Positions 33,458 through 41,817 of a DNA stretch of 43,006 bases are shown piece after piece. The notes below the pieces were generated by a model. The model saw only the letters and a program-made list of their open reading frames with translations. It was not told the DNA's origin and did no database searches. The DNA comes from Acidobacteriota bacterium (GTDB taxonomy: Bacteria > Acidobacteriota > Vicinamibacteria > Vicinamibacterales > UBA2999). Made by a program: the position numbers and the translations under genes. Within the stretch, counting starts at the first letter, position 1, and each line of letters opens with the position of its first letter. Where the stretch lies: the NCBI GenBank assembly GCA_016184455.1, contig JACPCS010000057.1:1-43006 (forward strand), given 5' to 3'.

Positions 33458-34312
33458 TCATGCTCGTCTTCCCTGGGTCGCTGGATCGAGCCGATCGCGC
33501 AGCCCGTCTCCCAGGAAATTGAACCCGAGCACGAGCGTCGCAATCGCGAGCCCTGGAAAGATCGTCAAGTGCGGCGCATCGAGCAGGTGCCCGCGCCCAT
33601 AGCTGAGCATCGTCCCCTAGCTCGGCGTCGGCGGCTGCACCCCGAGTCCGAGGAAGCTGAGCGCGGCTTCGGCCAGGATCGCGCCTCCCATGCCGAGCGT
33701 CGCCTGCACGCTGACCGCGGGCAACGTGCTGGGAATCACGTGACGCACGAGCACGCGCACGGTGGTGGCGCCGAGCGCGCGCGCGGCCTGCACGAACTCG
33801 AGCTCGCGCGTCCGCAGCACCTGCCCGCGCACGAGGCGCGCATACCCGACCCAACCGATGAGCGTCAGCGCGAGCACTACGTTCGTCAGATTCGGGCCGA
33901 GGACCGCGACGAGCGCAATCGCCAGGAGCAGCCCGGGAAACGCCAGCAGGACGTCGATGACGCGGCTGATCGCCTCGTCGACGCGCCCACCGACATAGCC
34001 CGCCACCGACCCGAGCGCGATTCCGATGGTGGACGACACCCCGACGACCACGATGCCGACCATGAGCGAGATGCGCGCCCCCGCCAGCACGCGCGCGAAG
34101 ATGTCGCGCCCCAGCTCGTCGAGGCCGAACCAGTGCGCCGCGCTCGGCCCCTCGAGCCGCAGCGCCAGCTGCTGCGCGGCCGGGTCGTACGGCGTCAGCA
34201 ACGGGCCGAGGAGGGCTGCCGCCACGGCCGCGAGGACGATGAGCGCGCCAACTCTAGCCAATTCCCAATTCCCAGATCCCAAATCCCAAATCCCAACTCC
34301 CAACTCCCACAC
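33458..34312 (-). pseudogene. Peptide/nickel ABC permease (DppC type) with an in-frame amber codon
   Basis: The frame from ~34312 encodes a DppC-type permease: HWFGLDELGRDIFARVLAGAR, six hydrophobic segments and the EAA loop QAARALGATTVRVLVRHVIP. It stops at TAG 33617-33619 within LGLGVQPPTPS. The next codons continue in the same frame as [20 protein letters not shown] to a normal stop at 33458-33460. Family members have Trp (PTPSWG) at the TAG, so one G-to-A change explains it. The first ~22 residues (MWELGVGIWDLGSGNWELA) come from the repeat array at 34258-34365, so the true start is unclear. No ATPase or binding-protein gene is nearby. Confidence 0.88.
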
Positions 34313-34365
34313 ACATCCAACTCCTTGGGAATTGGGAGCTGGCGCCTTGGGAGTTGCGTTCAGTC
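34258..34365. repeat. Heptamer array with inverted right part
   Basis: Left part: repeats of AATCCCA/ACTCCCA type. Right part: TTGGGAATTGGGAG and CTTGGGAGTTG in the opposite sense, so a hairpin can form. It lies between the two permease genes and runs into both coding ends. Confidence 0.75.
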
Positions 34366-35280
34366 ATAGCGAATCCGCGGATCGAGCACGCCGTAGACCA
34401 GATCCGTCAGCAGGTTCATCCCGACGTACGTGACCGCGATGAACAGAATGCAGCCCTGCACGAGCGGGTAGTCGCGGAAGCCGATCGACTGGATCAGCAG
34501 GCGCCCGATGCCGGGCCACGCGAAGATCGTCTCCGTGATCACGGCGCCCGTCAGCACCGCGCCGAACTGCAGCCCGATGAGCGTGACGACCGGAATCAGG
34601 CTGTTGCGGAAGGCGTGGCGCAGCACGGCGCGGGGCCGCGACGCGCCGCGCGCGCGCGCGGCCTGCACGTAGGGCTCCCGCAGCTCCTCGAGGAGCGATG
34701 CCCGGGTCATGCGTGCGAGGATGGCCGCCAGCGCCGCGCCGAGCGAGATGGCCGGCAGCACGAGATGCGCCGGCGTACCACGGCCCGACACCGGCAGCCA
34801 GCCGAGCTCGACGGCGAACGCAATCGCCAGCAGCGGCCCGAGCCAGAAGTTCGGGACCGACATGCCGGTGAGCGCCAGCGTGGTCGCGAGATGGTCGACG
34901 AAGGTGCCGCGGCCGACCGCCGCGATGATCCCGAGCGGAATGGCGACGCCGATCGCCACCAGCATCGCCGCGGCCGCGAGCTCCAGCGTCGCCGGCACGC
35001 GCGTGAGAATCGCCTGCGCGACCGGCTCGTTCGTGCGCAGCGATGTGCCGAGATCGCCGCGGGCGACCCCCGCGAGAAAGAGGCCGTACTGTTCGACGAG
35101 CGGCCGGTCGAGCCCGAGACGGCGGCGCAGCGCGTCGACATCCTCCTGCGCGGCCGTTTCGCCGAGCATCGCCTGCGCCGGATCGCCCGGAATGAGGTGA
35201 ATGAGCGCGAACACGAGCGTGGCGACCCCGAGCAGCACCGGAATCGTGAGTGCGAGACGACGGACGAGGTACCGAAGCAT
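34360..35280 (-). CDS. Peptide/nickel ABC permease (DppB type)
   Basis: 306 residues, with MLRYLVRRLALTIPVLLGVATLVF at the start, LGLDRPLVEQYGLFLAGVARGDLG, the EAA loop QAARARGASRPRAVLRHAFRN and an intact GMNLLTDLVYGVLDPRIRYD ending. It would form an importer with the DppC-type partner, which carries a stop codon, so function is doubtful. A deleted copy of this gene's 5' region lies at 37471-37608. Confidence 0.88.
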   Translation of the reverse strand: MLRYLVRRLALTIPVLLGVATLVFALIHLIPGDPAQAMLGETAAQEDVDALRRRLGLDRPLVEQYGLFLAGVARGDLGTSLRTNEPVAQAILTRVPATLELAAAAMLVAIGVAIPLGIIAAVGRGTFVDHLATTLALTGMSVPNFWLGPLLAIAFAVELGWLPVSGRGTPAHLVLPAISLGAALAAILARMTRASLLEELREPYVQAARARGASRPRAVLRHAFRNSLIPVVTLIGLQFGAVLTGAVITETIFAWPGIGRLLIQSIGFRDYPLVQGCILFIAVTYVGMNLLTDLVYGVLDPRIRYD

Positions 35281-35540
35281 GGGGTTCTTGGGTGCTTCGG
35301 TGCTCAGGTGCTCAGGTTCCGGTTCTCACGTTCACTGGTGCTTTGGACCGCTATGCGGCCCGGAACGCGAATTTCTACTCGTTGCGTCCGCCCGCATAGC
35401 GGTCCTAGCCGCGCGAAGCGCGGCAGAAGATACTGGCAACCAGCCAAGGGGTTCCGCGGGGATATCAAGGGGCGGAGCCCTTGGTTGGTTCACACAAGGG
35501 TACGAACCGGTGAACCACCTGCGAACCGATGAACCCTGAG
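35281..35540. repeat. Intergenic GGTGC/GGTTC array with GAACC counterpart
   Basis: The left part (35281-35345) is nearly identical to 37613-37677, and the right part (35491-35540) to 37679-37728. Between them lies a 145-base hairpin-rich segment missing from the other copy. Confidence 0.8.
35346..35490. repeat. Hairpin-rich insert inside the array
   Basis: It contains a 14-base perfect inverted repeat (GGACCGCTATGCGG at 35345-35358 and its complement at 35392-35405), then GCCGCGCG AA GCGCGGC, then CCAAGGG and CCCTTGG arms. The sister copy near 37677 reads straight through, so this is a defined insertion or a clean deletion from the other copy. Confidence 0.65.
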
Positions 35541-35649
35541 CCAAGGCGCTGCGCATCCCGATTTCGAACGCCACTCCGTTCGTTCCCGTGTCGTGCCTGC
35601 GCAAGGACGACGTTCATACGCGTCGCTCGCGGAGAACATCGTCACGAGG
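35541..35649. other. Spacer downstream of the AmpG-like gene
   Basis: No gene, repeat or hairpin that I can support is visible in these 109 bases. Confidence 0.4.
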
Positions 35650-37383
35650 TCAGTGGACCGGTCTCGGCGCGGCATCGGCCGCACGGGATACTGGCACGGC
35701 CTCTTCCTGGCGGCGCAGGACCAGGAACGAGAGCACCAGCGCGAATACGCCAATCAGCGCCGAGTACGTGAAGAACACGACGTAGCCGGTGCCCAGGGCC
35801 GCGGGGCTGACGCCCGATCGCTCGACGGCCGTGGCGAAGTTGTCTGGCGCGTAGGTCGCGAAGAAACTCCTCACACCGGCCAGCATGCCGCCAGTATCCG
35901 CAAAACGGGCGGCGCCTTCCACGATGCGGCCCGACTGGGAGGCAATCAGCCGCCCTGGAATGGCGTAGAGAGACGAAAAGAGGGCGTACTGCGTGGCCGT
36001 GAAGCCGACCGACGTGAGACTCGACATGTATGCGATGAGGCAGGTGCCGGCAAAGCCGCCCGCGACGTTGTCGAGTCCGATTGCGGCGAAGAGCGCGATC
36101 AGGCTGTGGTCCTGCAGCGCGAGCCAGATGAACAGCAGATTGCTCACCGGCCCCGCGAACGCGCCGATCACCATCGCGCGCAGCAGCCCGTAGCGCGCCA
36201 CCGCCAGGCCCCCCGCGAACACGCCGAACATCGTCATGAAGACGCCGAAGATCTTCCGCACCTCCGCAATCTCGGTCAGCGTGTAGCCGAGATCGAGATA
36301 GAACGGGTTCATGATGTTCAGCACAAAATCAGGGATGCGATACAGGCAGATCAGGCCGAGGATCAACCCCGCCGCAGACTGATACCGCGAGAAGAAGTCG
36401 CGCAGCGGATCGATCAGTGCGGACGAGAGGTAGACGCCCGGCCGCGTGCGCGCGCCGGGAAGGGGTACCGCGACGAGCGCGATCAGGCCCAACCCGATCG
36501 CCACCGCGGCCAGGTGCGCCACAACCGCCGCGTCCGACGCCCACGCGACGAGCACGGCGTCGGCCGCCCCCGCCGCGCCGATGCCGCGGAGCACGTTCGC
36601 AAACACGCCGGCGTTGGCTGCGAGCCCCGAGCCGAGCACGAGGGCGCCGAGCGCGAGGATCGCGAGGCGGGCGATCCATTCCAGCGCTTCGCGGCCGGCA
36701 GCGGCCGGGATGTCTCCGGTCTCGATGGCACGGATGGCATGGCGCTGCTCGCGCGGCGCGGCCAGCACGGCGGCGATGCCGACGCCCATCAGGACCGCCA
36801 TCACGGCATACGAGAGATTCCACCCGTAGCTGTCGGCGAGCAGCAGCGGCACGGCCCCGGCCGTGATGATCGCAGCCCGGTACCCCCATTGATACGCCGC
36901 TGCCATGGCGCCCTGTCTCGACACCTCTGCCGCCTCGATGCGCCATGCGTCGATGGCGATGTCCTGTGTGGCGGAGACCAGGCCAACGAGCACCGCGAAG
37001 ACCGCGATGGTACCGAGACTACGGGCTGGGTCCGACGCCGCCATCAACCAGAGTCCGAGCATGATCAGCCCCTGGCACACCAGCATCCAGGAACGGCGAT
37101 GTCCCACGAGACTCGTGAGCACCGGGATCCGTCCGCGATCGACAAACGGCGCCCAGATGAACTTGAAGCTGGTCACCAGGGTGACGAGGCTGAAGACGCC
37201 GATCACCTCGAGCGAGATCTCCGAAGCGCGCAGCCAGGCGGAGAGCGTGTCAAAGATGAGGAAGTACGGAAGCCCGGCCGAGAACCCCAGCGCGATCATG
37301 ACGAACGCGCGCCGCTCTGCATACACGCGGAGCGCGGAGAGGAAGGTGCGCCGGCCGGGCGCGGATTCAGGCTGCAGGCTCAT
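35650..37383 (-). CDS. ampG: AmpG-like MFS permease
   Basis: 577 residues with about 14 hydrophobic segments. The start is typical of AmpG: FVMIALGFSAGLPYFLIFDTLSAWLR, then FKFIWAPFVDR, GHRRSWMLVCQ and VSATQDIAIDAWRIE. C-terminal half: FVLNIMNPFYLDLGYTLTEIA and ITAGAVPLLL-type helices, ending in a hydrophilic tail. AmpG imports anhydro-muropeptides for cell-wall recycling. The length is above the E. coli protein (491). The gene is flanked by direct repeats of permease and array sequence, so it may have been moved by recombination. Confidence 0.85.
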   Translation of the reverse strand: MSLQPESAPGRRTFLSALRVYAERRAFVMIALGFSAGLPYFLIFDTLSAWLRASEISLEVIGVFSLVTLVTSFKFIWAPFVDRGRIPVLTSLVGHRRSWMLVCQGLIMLGLWLMAASDPARSLGTIAVFAVLVGLVSATQDIAIDAWRIEAAEVSRQGAMAAAYQWGYRAAIITAGAVPLLLADSYGWNLSYAVMAVLMGVGIAAVLAAPREQRHAIRAIETGDIPAAAGREALEWIARLAILALGALVLGSGLAANAGVFANVLRGIGAAGAADAVLVAWASDAAVVAHLAAVAIGLGLIALVAVPLPGARTRPGVYLSSALIDPLRDFFSRYQSAAGLILGLICLYRIPDFVLNIMNPFYLDLGYTLTEIAEVRKIFGVFMTMFGVFAGGLAVARYGLLRAMVIGAFAGPVSNLLFIWLALQDHSLIALFAAIGLDNVAGGFAGTCLIAYMSSLTSVGFTATQYALFSSLYAIPGRLIASQSGRIVEGAARFADTGGMLAGVRSFFATYAPDNFATAVERSGVSPAALGTGYVVFFTYSALIGVFALVLSFLVLRRQEEAVPVSRAADAAPRPVH

Positions 37384-37470
37384 GCGGCGTTCATCCCGTG
37401 CTTGCAGAATTGTGCCTCGCTTTCGCGTTCGCAGCCATCATCTCCCCCCGGGCTTGATATCACCGTTGCA
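37384..37470. other. Upstream region of the AmpG-like gene
   Basis: An 87-base region with no gene; I cannot point to a convincing promoter. Confidence 0.4.
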
Positions 37471-37608
37471 CAGCGGGCCGAACCAGAAATTCGGGACGGA
37501 GATACTGGTGAGGGCGAGCGTCGTCGTGAATGAGCGCGAAGACGAGCGTGGCGACGTCCAGAAGCACCGGGATCGTGAGTGCGAGACGACGGACGAGGTA
37601 CCGAAGCA
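37471..37608 (-). pseudogene. Remnant of a second DppB-type permease gene
   Basis: 37471-37527 matches 34831-34887 and 37527-37608 matches 35198-35279, at roughly 85-95% identity, with the 310 bases between them deleted. The remainder codes for the start (LRYLVRRLALTIPVLL) and a piece of the VPNFW segment of the permease. The adjacent array copy follows in the same order. Confidence 0.85.
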
Positions 37609-37785
37609 AGCGGGTTCTTGGGTGCTTCGGTGCTCAGGTGCTCAGGTTCCGGTTCTCACGTTCACGGGTGCTTTGGTGCACACAAGGGTACGAACCGGTG
37701 AACCACCTGCGAACCGATGAACCCTGAACCTATGCACCGGAACCGAAGCACCAGAGCACCCGTGAACCCGAGAACCGTCTTATTC
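37609..37785. repeat. Intergenic GGTGC/GGTTC array, second copy
   Basis: Starts with GGGTTCTTGGGTGCTTCGG as at 35281 and ends with GAACC/GCACC units, so the halves are inverted relative to one another. It lies just downstream of the PQQ-dehydrogenase stop and may act as its terminator. Confidence 0.75.
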
Positions 37786-39813
37786 GCTCAGCGTGAAGAC
37801 GTAGAGCGCGTTGCCCGTCGACGGGTGCCGGACATCGGGCGCGATCGTCCGCGGCACGTTGCGCGGGCTGCCGCCCCCAAGCCCGGTCGACACCGCGATG
37901 TACTGCTTGCCGCCCACGGTGAACGACACGGGGAATCCCTGAACGGAGGTGCCGAGCCGAATCTTCCAGATCTCCTTGCCGTCCCGCACGTCGTAGGCAT
38001 GGAAGTAGCGATCGAGGTCGCCGGCGAACACCAGTCCTCCCGCCGTCGAGAGCGCCGCCGTCAGGAACGGCGCCCGCTGCTCGACGCTCCAGACCTCGCG
38101 CAGCGTGTTGACGTCGTAGGCGGCCAGCTTGCCGATGTTGCCGTTCGTCCCCGGCATCTCGAAGAACTTCCGGTCGCCCTGCGTGCCGCCCGACCCCTCG
38201 ACGAATTCCACCTTGCGGCCCGCAAGCTCCATGCACGACTGGGCGAGCGGAATGATCAACAGGCCGGTCCCCGGGTGATAGCTCGTGGCGTGCCAGTTGT
38301 GCCCGCCCTCCGTGCTCGGGCACGACGAGACCCATTCGGTCACCTTGGCGTTCATGATCTCCGCGCGATACCGCGGCACCCCCGACTCGAGGTCGATGCG
38401 GTCGAACACGTTCTGGAACACCGTCTCCTTGTAGCCGGCGAACTCGCCGGACGTGCGGTCGAGCCGCCACAGGATGCCGGGCTTGCCGATCGTGAACACG
38501 AATTTCCGCGGGCCGGCATCGACGAGGACGCGCTCGTACACTTCGTCGAGATCGAGCGACTCGCCGGGCGAATGCTGATAGAACCACGCGAGCTCGCCCG
38601 TGTCGGGCCGCAGCGCGACGGTACTGCTCGTGTACAGCACGCGGTCCGACGTCTTCATGTTGCGGCTCGCCGCGACCCACGGCTTCGCCTGCGCCACGCC
38701 CCAGAACGTGAGATCGAGATCGGGATCGTAGCTGCCGGTGATCCAGGTCTCGCCCCCCTTGCGGAACATGTCGGGCACGTCGCCCCAGGTGTCGCCGTTC
38801 CGCTCGCCGCGGTGGGCGACGGTGTAGAACTTCCAGAGCGGCTTGCCGGTGGCGGCGTCATAGGCGCTGATGGAGCAGCGATCGTCCTGGAAGCGCGCGC
38901 AGCCGGTGAGTCCTTGAATCACCTTCCCGCGGATGACGACCGGCCCGCTGCTGTTCGTGAATCCCTTGTTCCGCGACGTCAGCGGCACGTCCCACACGAG
39001 CCGGCCCGTGCGCGCCTCGAGCGCCACGAGCCGCGCGTCGCCGGTGGCCACGAAGACCTTGTCCTCGTATATCGCGATGTTGCGCATCGTGCTCGCGGTT
39101 TCCGGCCCGACGTGGTGCTCCCAGATCAGCTCGCCGGTCCGCCCGTCGAGGGCCTGTACGATGTTGCCGGTGTTGATCAGATACACGATGCCGTCGTGGA
39201 CGAGCGGCGATGGCTCACTCTGGCCGCCCTCGTTCATCGCCCACACCCAGGCGAGTCGCAGCCGGCCGACATTCGCGGGCGTGATCTCGGTGAGCGGACT
39301 GTGGCTCCACGCCTGGTAGTTGCGGCGGACCATCAGCCAGTCGCCCGGCGGCGGGTTTCGCAGCATCGCGTCGGTCACCGGTACGAAGTTCGGCACCTCG
39401 CCCGGCAGCGTCAGCCCCGTTCGGGGCGCCGAGCCGCCATCGCCCTGCGCCGCCGCCTGTGGCGCCGCGGCTCCGGCCTGACCACCGTTGGCCTGCAGGA
39501 TGTACGCGGTCACGCTGAGCGCCTGATCCGTGGAGAGCGCCGGTCCCCCGGGCGGCATCGCCTTCTGGATGAAGCCGACGAGATCCTGCGGCGGGCGCGT
39601 GCGCCAGGAGAAGCTCGGGCCGACGAGCGCCGGAGCTTCGTTGTTCCCGCGCAAATCGGGCAGATGGCATCCGGCGCACCTGCCGTCGTAGAGCGCGCGG
39701 CCCGCCGCGACCTGCGCGTCGGTGAACCCGGCCGGTGCGGATGGCTGCTGCCCGCTGGTCACGGCCACGCTCAGCGCGCCCACCGTGGCCAGATACGTCG
39801 CAATGCGCCTCAT
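37780..39813 (-). CDS. PQQ-dependent dehydrogenase with N-terminal cytochrome c domain
   Basis: 677 residues with a signal peptide ([21 protein letters not shown]). Heme motif CAGCH at 46-50 and a likely Met ligand in KAMPPGG. From residue ~140 a quinoprotein propeller follows: blade motifs such as [39 protein letters not shown] and [13 protein letters not shown], with [20 protein letters not shown] as in methanol/ethanol-type enzymes. The vicinal Cys pair of classic alcohol dehydrogenases is not visible. It oxidises an alcohol or aldehyde in the periplasm, passing electrons to its own heme; the substrate is unknown. Overlaps the CHRD gene by four bases. Confidence 0.88.
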   Translation of the reverse strand: MRRIATYLATVGALSVAVTSGQQPSAPAGFTDAQVAAGRALYDGRCAGCHLPDLRGNNEAPALVGPSFSWRTRPPQDLVGFIQKAMPPGGPALSTDQALSVTAYILQANGGQAGAAAPQAAAQGDGGSAPRTGLTLPGEVPNFVPVTDAMLRNPPPGDWLMVRRNYQAWSHSPLTEITPANVGRLRLAWVWAMNEGGQSEPSPLVHDGIVYLINTGNIVQALDGRTGELIWEHHVGPETASTMRNIAIYEDKVFVATGDARLVALEARTGRLVWDVPLTSRNKGFTNSSGPVVIRGKVIQGLTGCARFQDDRCSISAYDAATGKPLWKFYTVAHRGERNGDTWGDVPDMFRKGGETWITGSYDPDLDLTFWGVAQAKPWVAASRNMKTSDRVLYTSSTVALRPDTGELAWFYQHSPGESLDLDEVYERVLVDAGPRKFVFTIGKPGILWRLDRTSGEFAGYKETVFQNVFDRIDLESGVPRYRAEIMNAKVTEWVSSCPSTEGGHNWHATSYHPGTGLLIIPLAQSCMELAGRKVEFVEGSGGTQGDRKFFEMPGTNGNIGKLAAYDVNTLREVWSVEQRAPFLTAALSTAGGLVFAGDLDRYFHAYDVRDGKEIWKIRLGTSVQGFPVSFTVGGKQYIAVSTGLGGGSPRNVPRTIAPDVRHPSTGNALYVFTLSE

Positions 39814-40250
39814 CGTTTGACCTCCTGCGGGAACAGCCAGCCCCAGAGATTCCCGTCTGGAGCCTTCTCACTGTTGATCTGGATGTAGAGCGACAGCGTA
39901 TCGAGCGCCTCACGCTGGCGATCAGACAGCTCGACGCTCCCTTTGAACGTTCCGCTCGTGGCGCGCGACACGTCCAACTCGCCGATCGCCGCGCCGCGCC
40001 TCGCGCGCGGCGCGACGTGCAGCCGCGCGCTCGTGGCCGGCGAACGCAGGCCGTCGAACTTCCCCTCGACGGTCAGCCGGTTGCCGGCGAGGACGGCCGT
40101 CGCGGCCCCCTGGCCCGCCACCGTCTCCTGCATGGCCACGGTCAGGGGCACGACGGACAGGCGTGCGGTAAACGTCTTCGTCTGGGCCGCCGGGTGCGCG
40201 CTCCACATCGCAATGGCGGCGCCGACGACGAGAGGGCCGAAGCGGGTCAT
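39810..40250 (-). CDS. CHRD-domain exported protein
   Basis: 146 residues from ATG 40250 with AGGAGGTCC just upstream. Signal peptide [21 protein letters not shown]-like start (ending near AQT). The body has CHRD-type spacing: [40 protein letters not shown], then [21 protein letters not shown] and [20 protein letters not shown]. It is coupled to the dehydrogenase by an ATGA overlap. Role unknown; perhaps an accessory periplasmic protein. Confidence 0.85.
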   Translation of the reverse strand: MTRFGPLVVGAAIAMWSAHPAAQTKTFTARLSVVPLTVAMQETVAGQGAATAVLAGNRLTVEGKFDGLRSPATSARLHVAPRARRGAAIGELDVSRATSGTFKGSVELSDRQREALDTLSLYIQINSEKAPDGNLWGWLFPQEVKR

Positions 40251-40389
40251 GAGGGACCTCCTGGCCACGAGAGTCGCGGCGATTATACGGCAGCCCGAGT
40301 GCCATTCCGTGCACCCGTGTGAAGCGGGCGGGCGCCTGCGGAATTCAGCGGACCTGCCGATTTGGCGTACTATAGGACTGAAACCGACA

Positions 40390-41817
40390 ATGCGCCGGTT
40401 CCTCCCCCGCTGTGTCCGTGCCGGCCCATCCTCGCGCTCCAGCGAGCGCGGCACCGCGCTGATCGGCGTCCTGCTGCTCCTGATGATCATGACGGCGCTC
40501 GCCTCGGCGCTGGCCATCAGCGGCCAGACCGAAACGCTCGTCGCGCGCAACCACGAGACGGCCGCGCAAGCGCGGGCCGCCGCGGAAGCAGGGATCAACC
40601 ACGCCTCGGAAGTGCTCACGGCCTGGATTGTCGCCTGGAAGCAGAACGGTTTCGGCAGCGCCGGCGCGGCGATCGATGCGCTGCTGGCCGGTGTCGATGC
40701 CGATCCGGACTGGCTCGTGACCAACTACGGCGTCAACCTGTCTTTCGGCGACGACGCCGATGCGGTGAACGTCGCGAGCGACACGTCGTATCGCGTCTAT
40801 CTGATGGACGAAGATAACGAGGATTTGCGCGGCGAAGAAGACGCGACGGACCTGAGCGGGCTCAGCAGCATCTATCAAGAAGACGGCGACCCACTGAATG
40901 ACAACAACGACACGATCGTGATCCAGGCCATCGGCTCCCACGACAATGGCGCCAGCGTGCGCCTCGAGGCGATCGTCAGCCCGTACCGGCTGCCGGCGCT
41001 CGTGACCGGCGGCGACCTCGACCTCAACGGGAGCGCGGTCGCCATCAGTGTGACCGGTGACGCGATCGGCGGCGTCCACGCCAACGGCGATCTGACGATC
41101 GCGGGCACGCCCGTGATCGCGGGTGTCCCCACGGAGCTGGGAACGGCGACGGCCTCCGGCACGTGTGACGACTGTGATCTGCCGACCGTCACCACCAATC
41201 CGGACGACAGCGGAGGCGGAAAGCCGCTGCTCGATCTGCCCGAGATCCGCGCGAGCGATTTTCTGTCGTGGGCCGACTACATCCTGCACGATGACGGAAC
41301 GCTCGAGGACGTCGACACCGGCACGACTGTCGACTGCAGCCCGAATTGCAAAGCCGAGGGGTGGAGCGGTGAGTGGACGCTGATCGACGCGGCCGGCAGC
41401 ATGGCCACGGGCGTGTTCTACGCGGAGGGTCCGGTGACCGTCTCGTCCGGCACGGCCATCGCGCCCGCTGAGGCGACCATCATCGCCGAGGGAACGATCA
41501 CGGGAACTGGCAACAACTACATTCGCCCTGCGCCGGGCGCCGGCAATCTCCTGTTCGTGACTGACGTCGACCTTGTGTTGGGCGGCACGTTCCAGGCTGG
41601 ATTCCTCGGCGACGAGGGGCAGATGCTCGTGCACGAACAGATCGACATCGGCGGCAACGTAGTGCTCTTCGGCCAGATCGTGGCCGAGAACGCGACGAGT
41701 ACGCAGAATCCGGACGACAACAGCGTCAGCGGCAACGTCAGCCTGACCAGCAGCCAGGACGTCGGGTCGAGCATGTTTCACGTCTCCGGCTGGCGCGAGG
41801 TCAGGCACGAAGACTGA
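40390..41817 (+). CDS. PilX-like pilus-assembly or minor-pilin protein
   Basis: 475 residues from ATG 40390. ERGTALIGVLLLLMIMTALA followed by ISGQTETLVARNHETAAQARAAAEAG is the PilX N-terminal motif, a prepilin-like membrane helix, though the usual Glu at +5 is not clear. The rest is a large extracellular region, acidic and strand-rich (IAGTPVIAGV, GDAIGGVHANGDL, LVHEQIDIGGNVVLFG), with CDDCD and CSPNC Cys pairs. No other pilin gene is adjacent in this window. The C-terminus overlaps the convergent regulator by 40 bases. A TACTAT -10-like box lies just before the gene. Confidence 0.75.
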   Translation: MRRFLPRCVRAGPSSRSSERGTALIGVLLLLMIMTALASALAISGQTETLVARNHETAAQARAAAEAGINHASEVLTAWIVAWKQNGFGSAGAAIDALLAGVDADPDWLVTNYGVNLSFGDDADAVNVASDTSYRVYLMDEDNEDLRGEEDATDLSGLSSIYQEDGDPLNDNNDTIVIQAIGSHDNGASVRLEAIVSPYRLPALVTGGDLDLNGSAVAISVTGDAIGGVHANGDLTIAGTPVIAGVPTELGTATASGTCDDCDLPTVTTNPDDSGGGKPLLDLPEIRASDFLSWADYILHDDGTLEDVDTGTTVDCSPNCKAEGWSGEWTLIDAAGSMATGVFYAEGPVTVSSGTAIAPAEATIIAEGTITGTGNNYIRPAPGAGNLLFVTDVDLVLGGTFQAGFLGDEGQMLVHEQIDIGGNVVLFGQIVAENATSTQNPDDNSVSGNVSLTSSQDVGSSMFHVSGWREVRHED

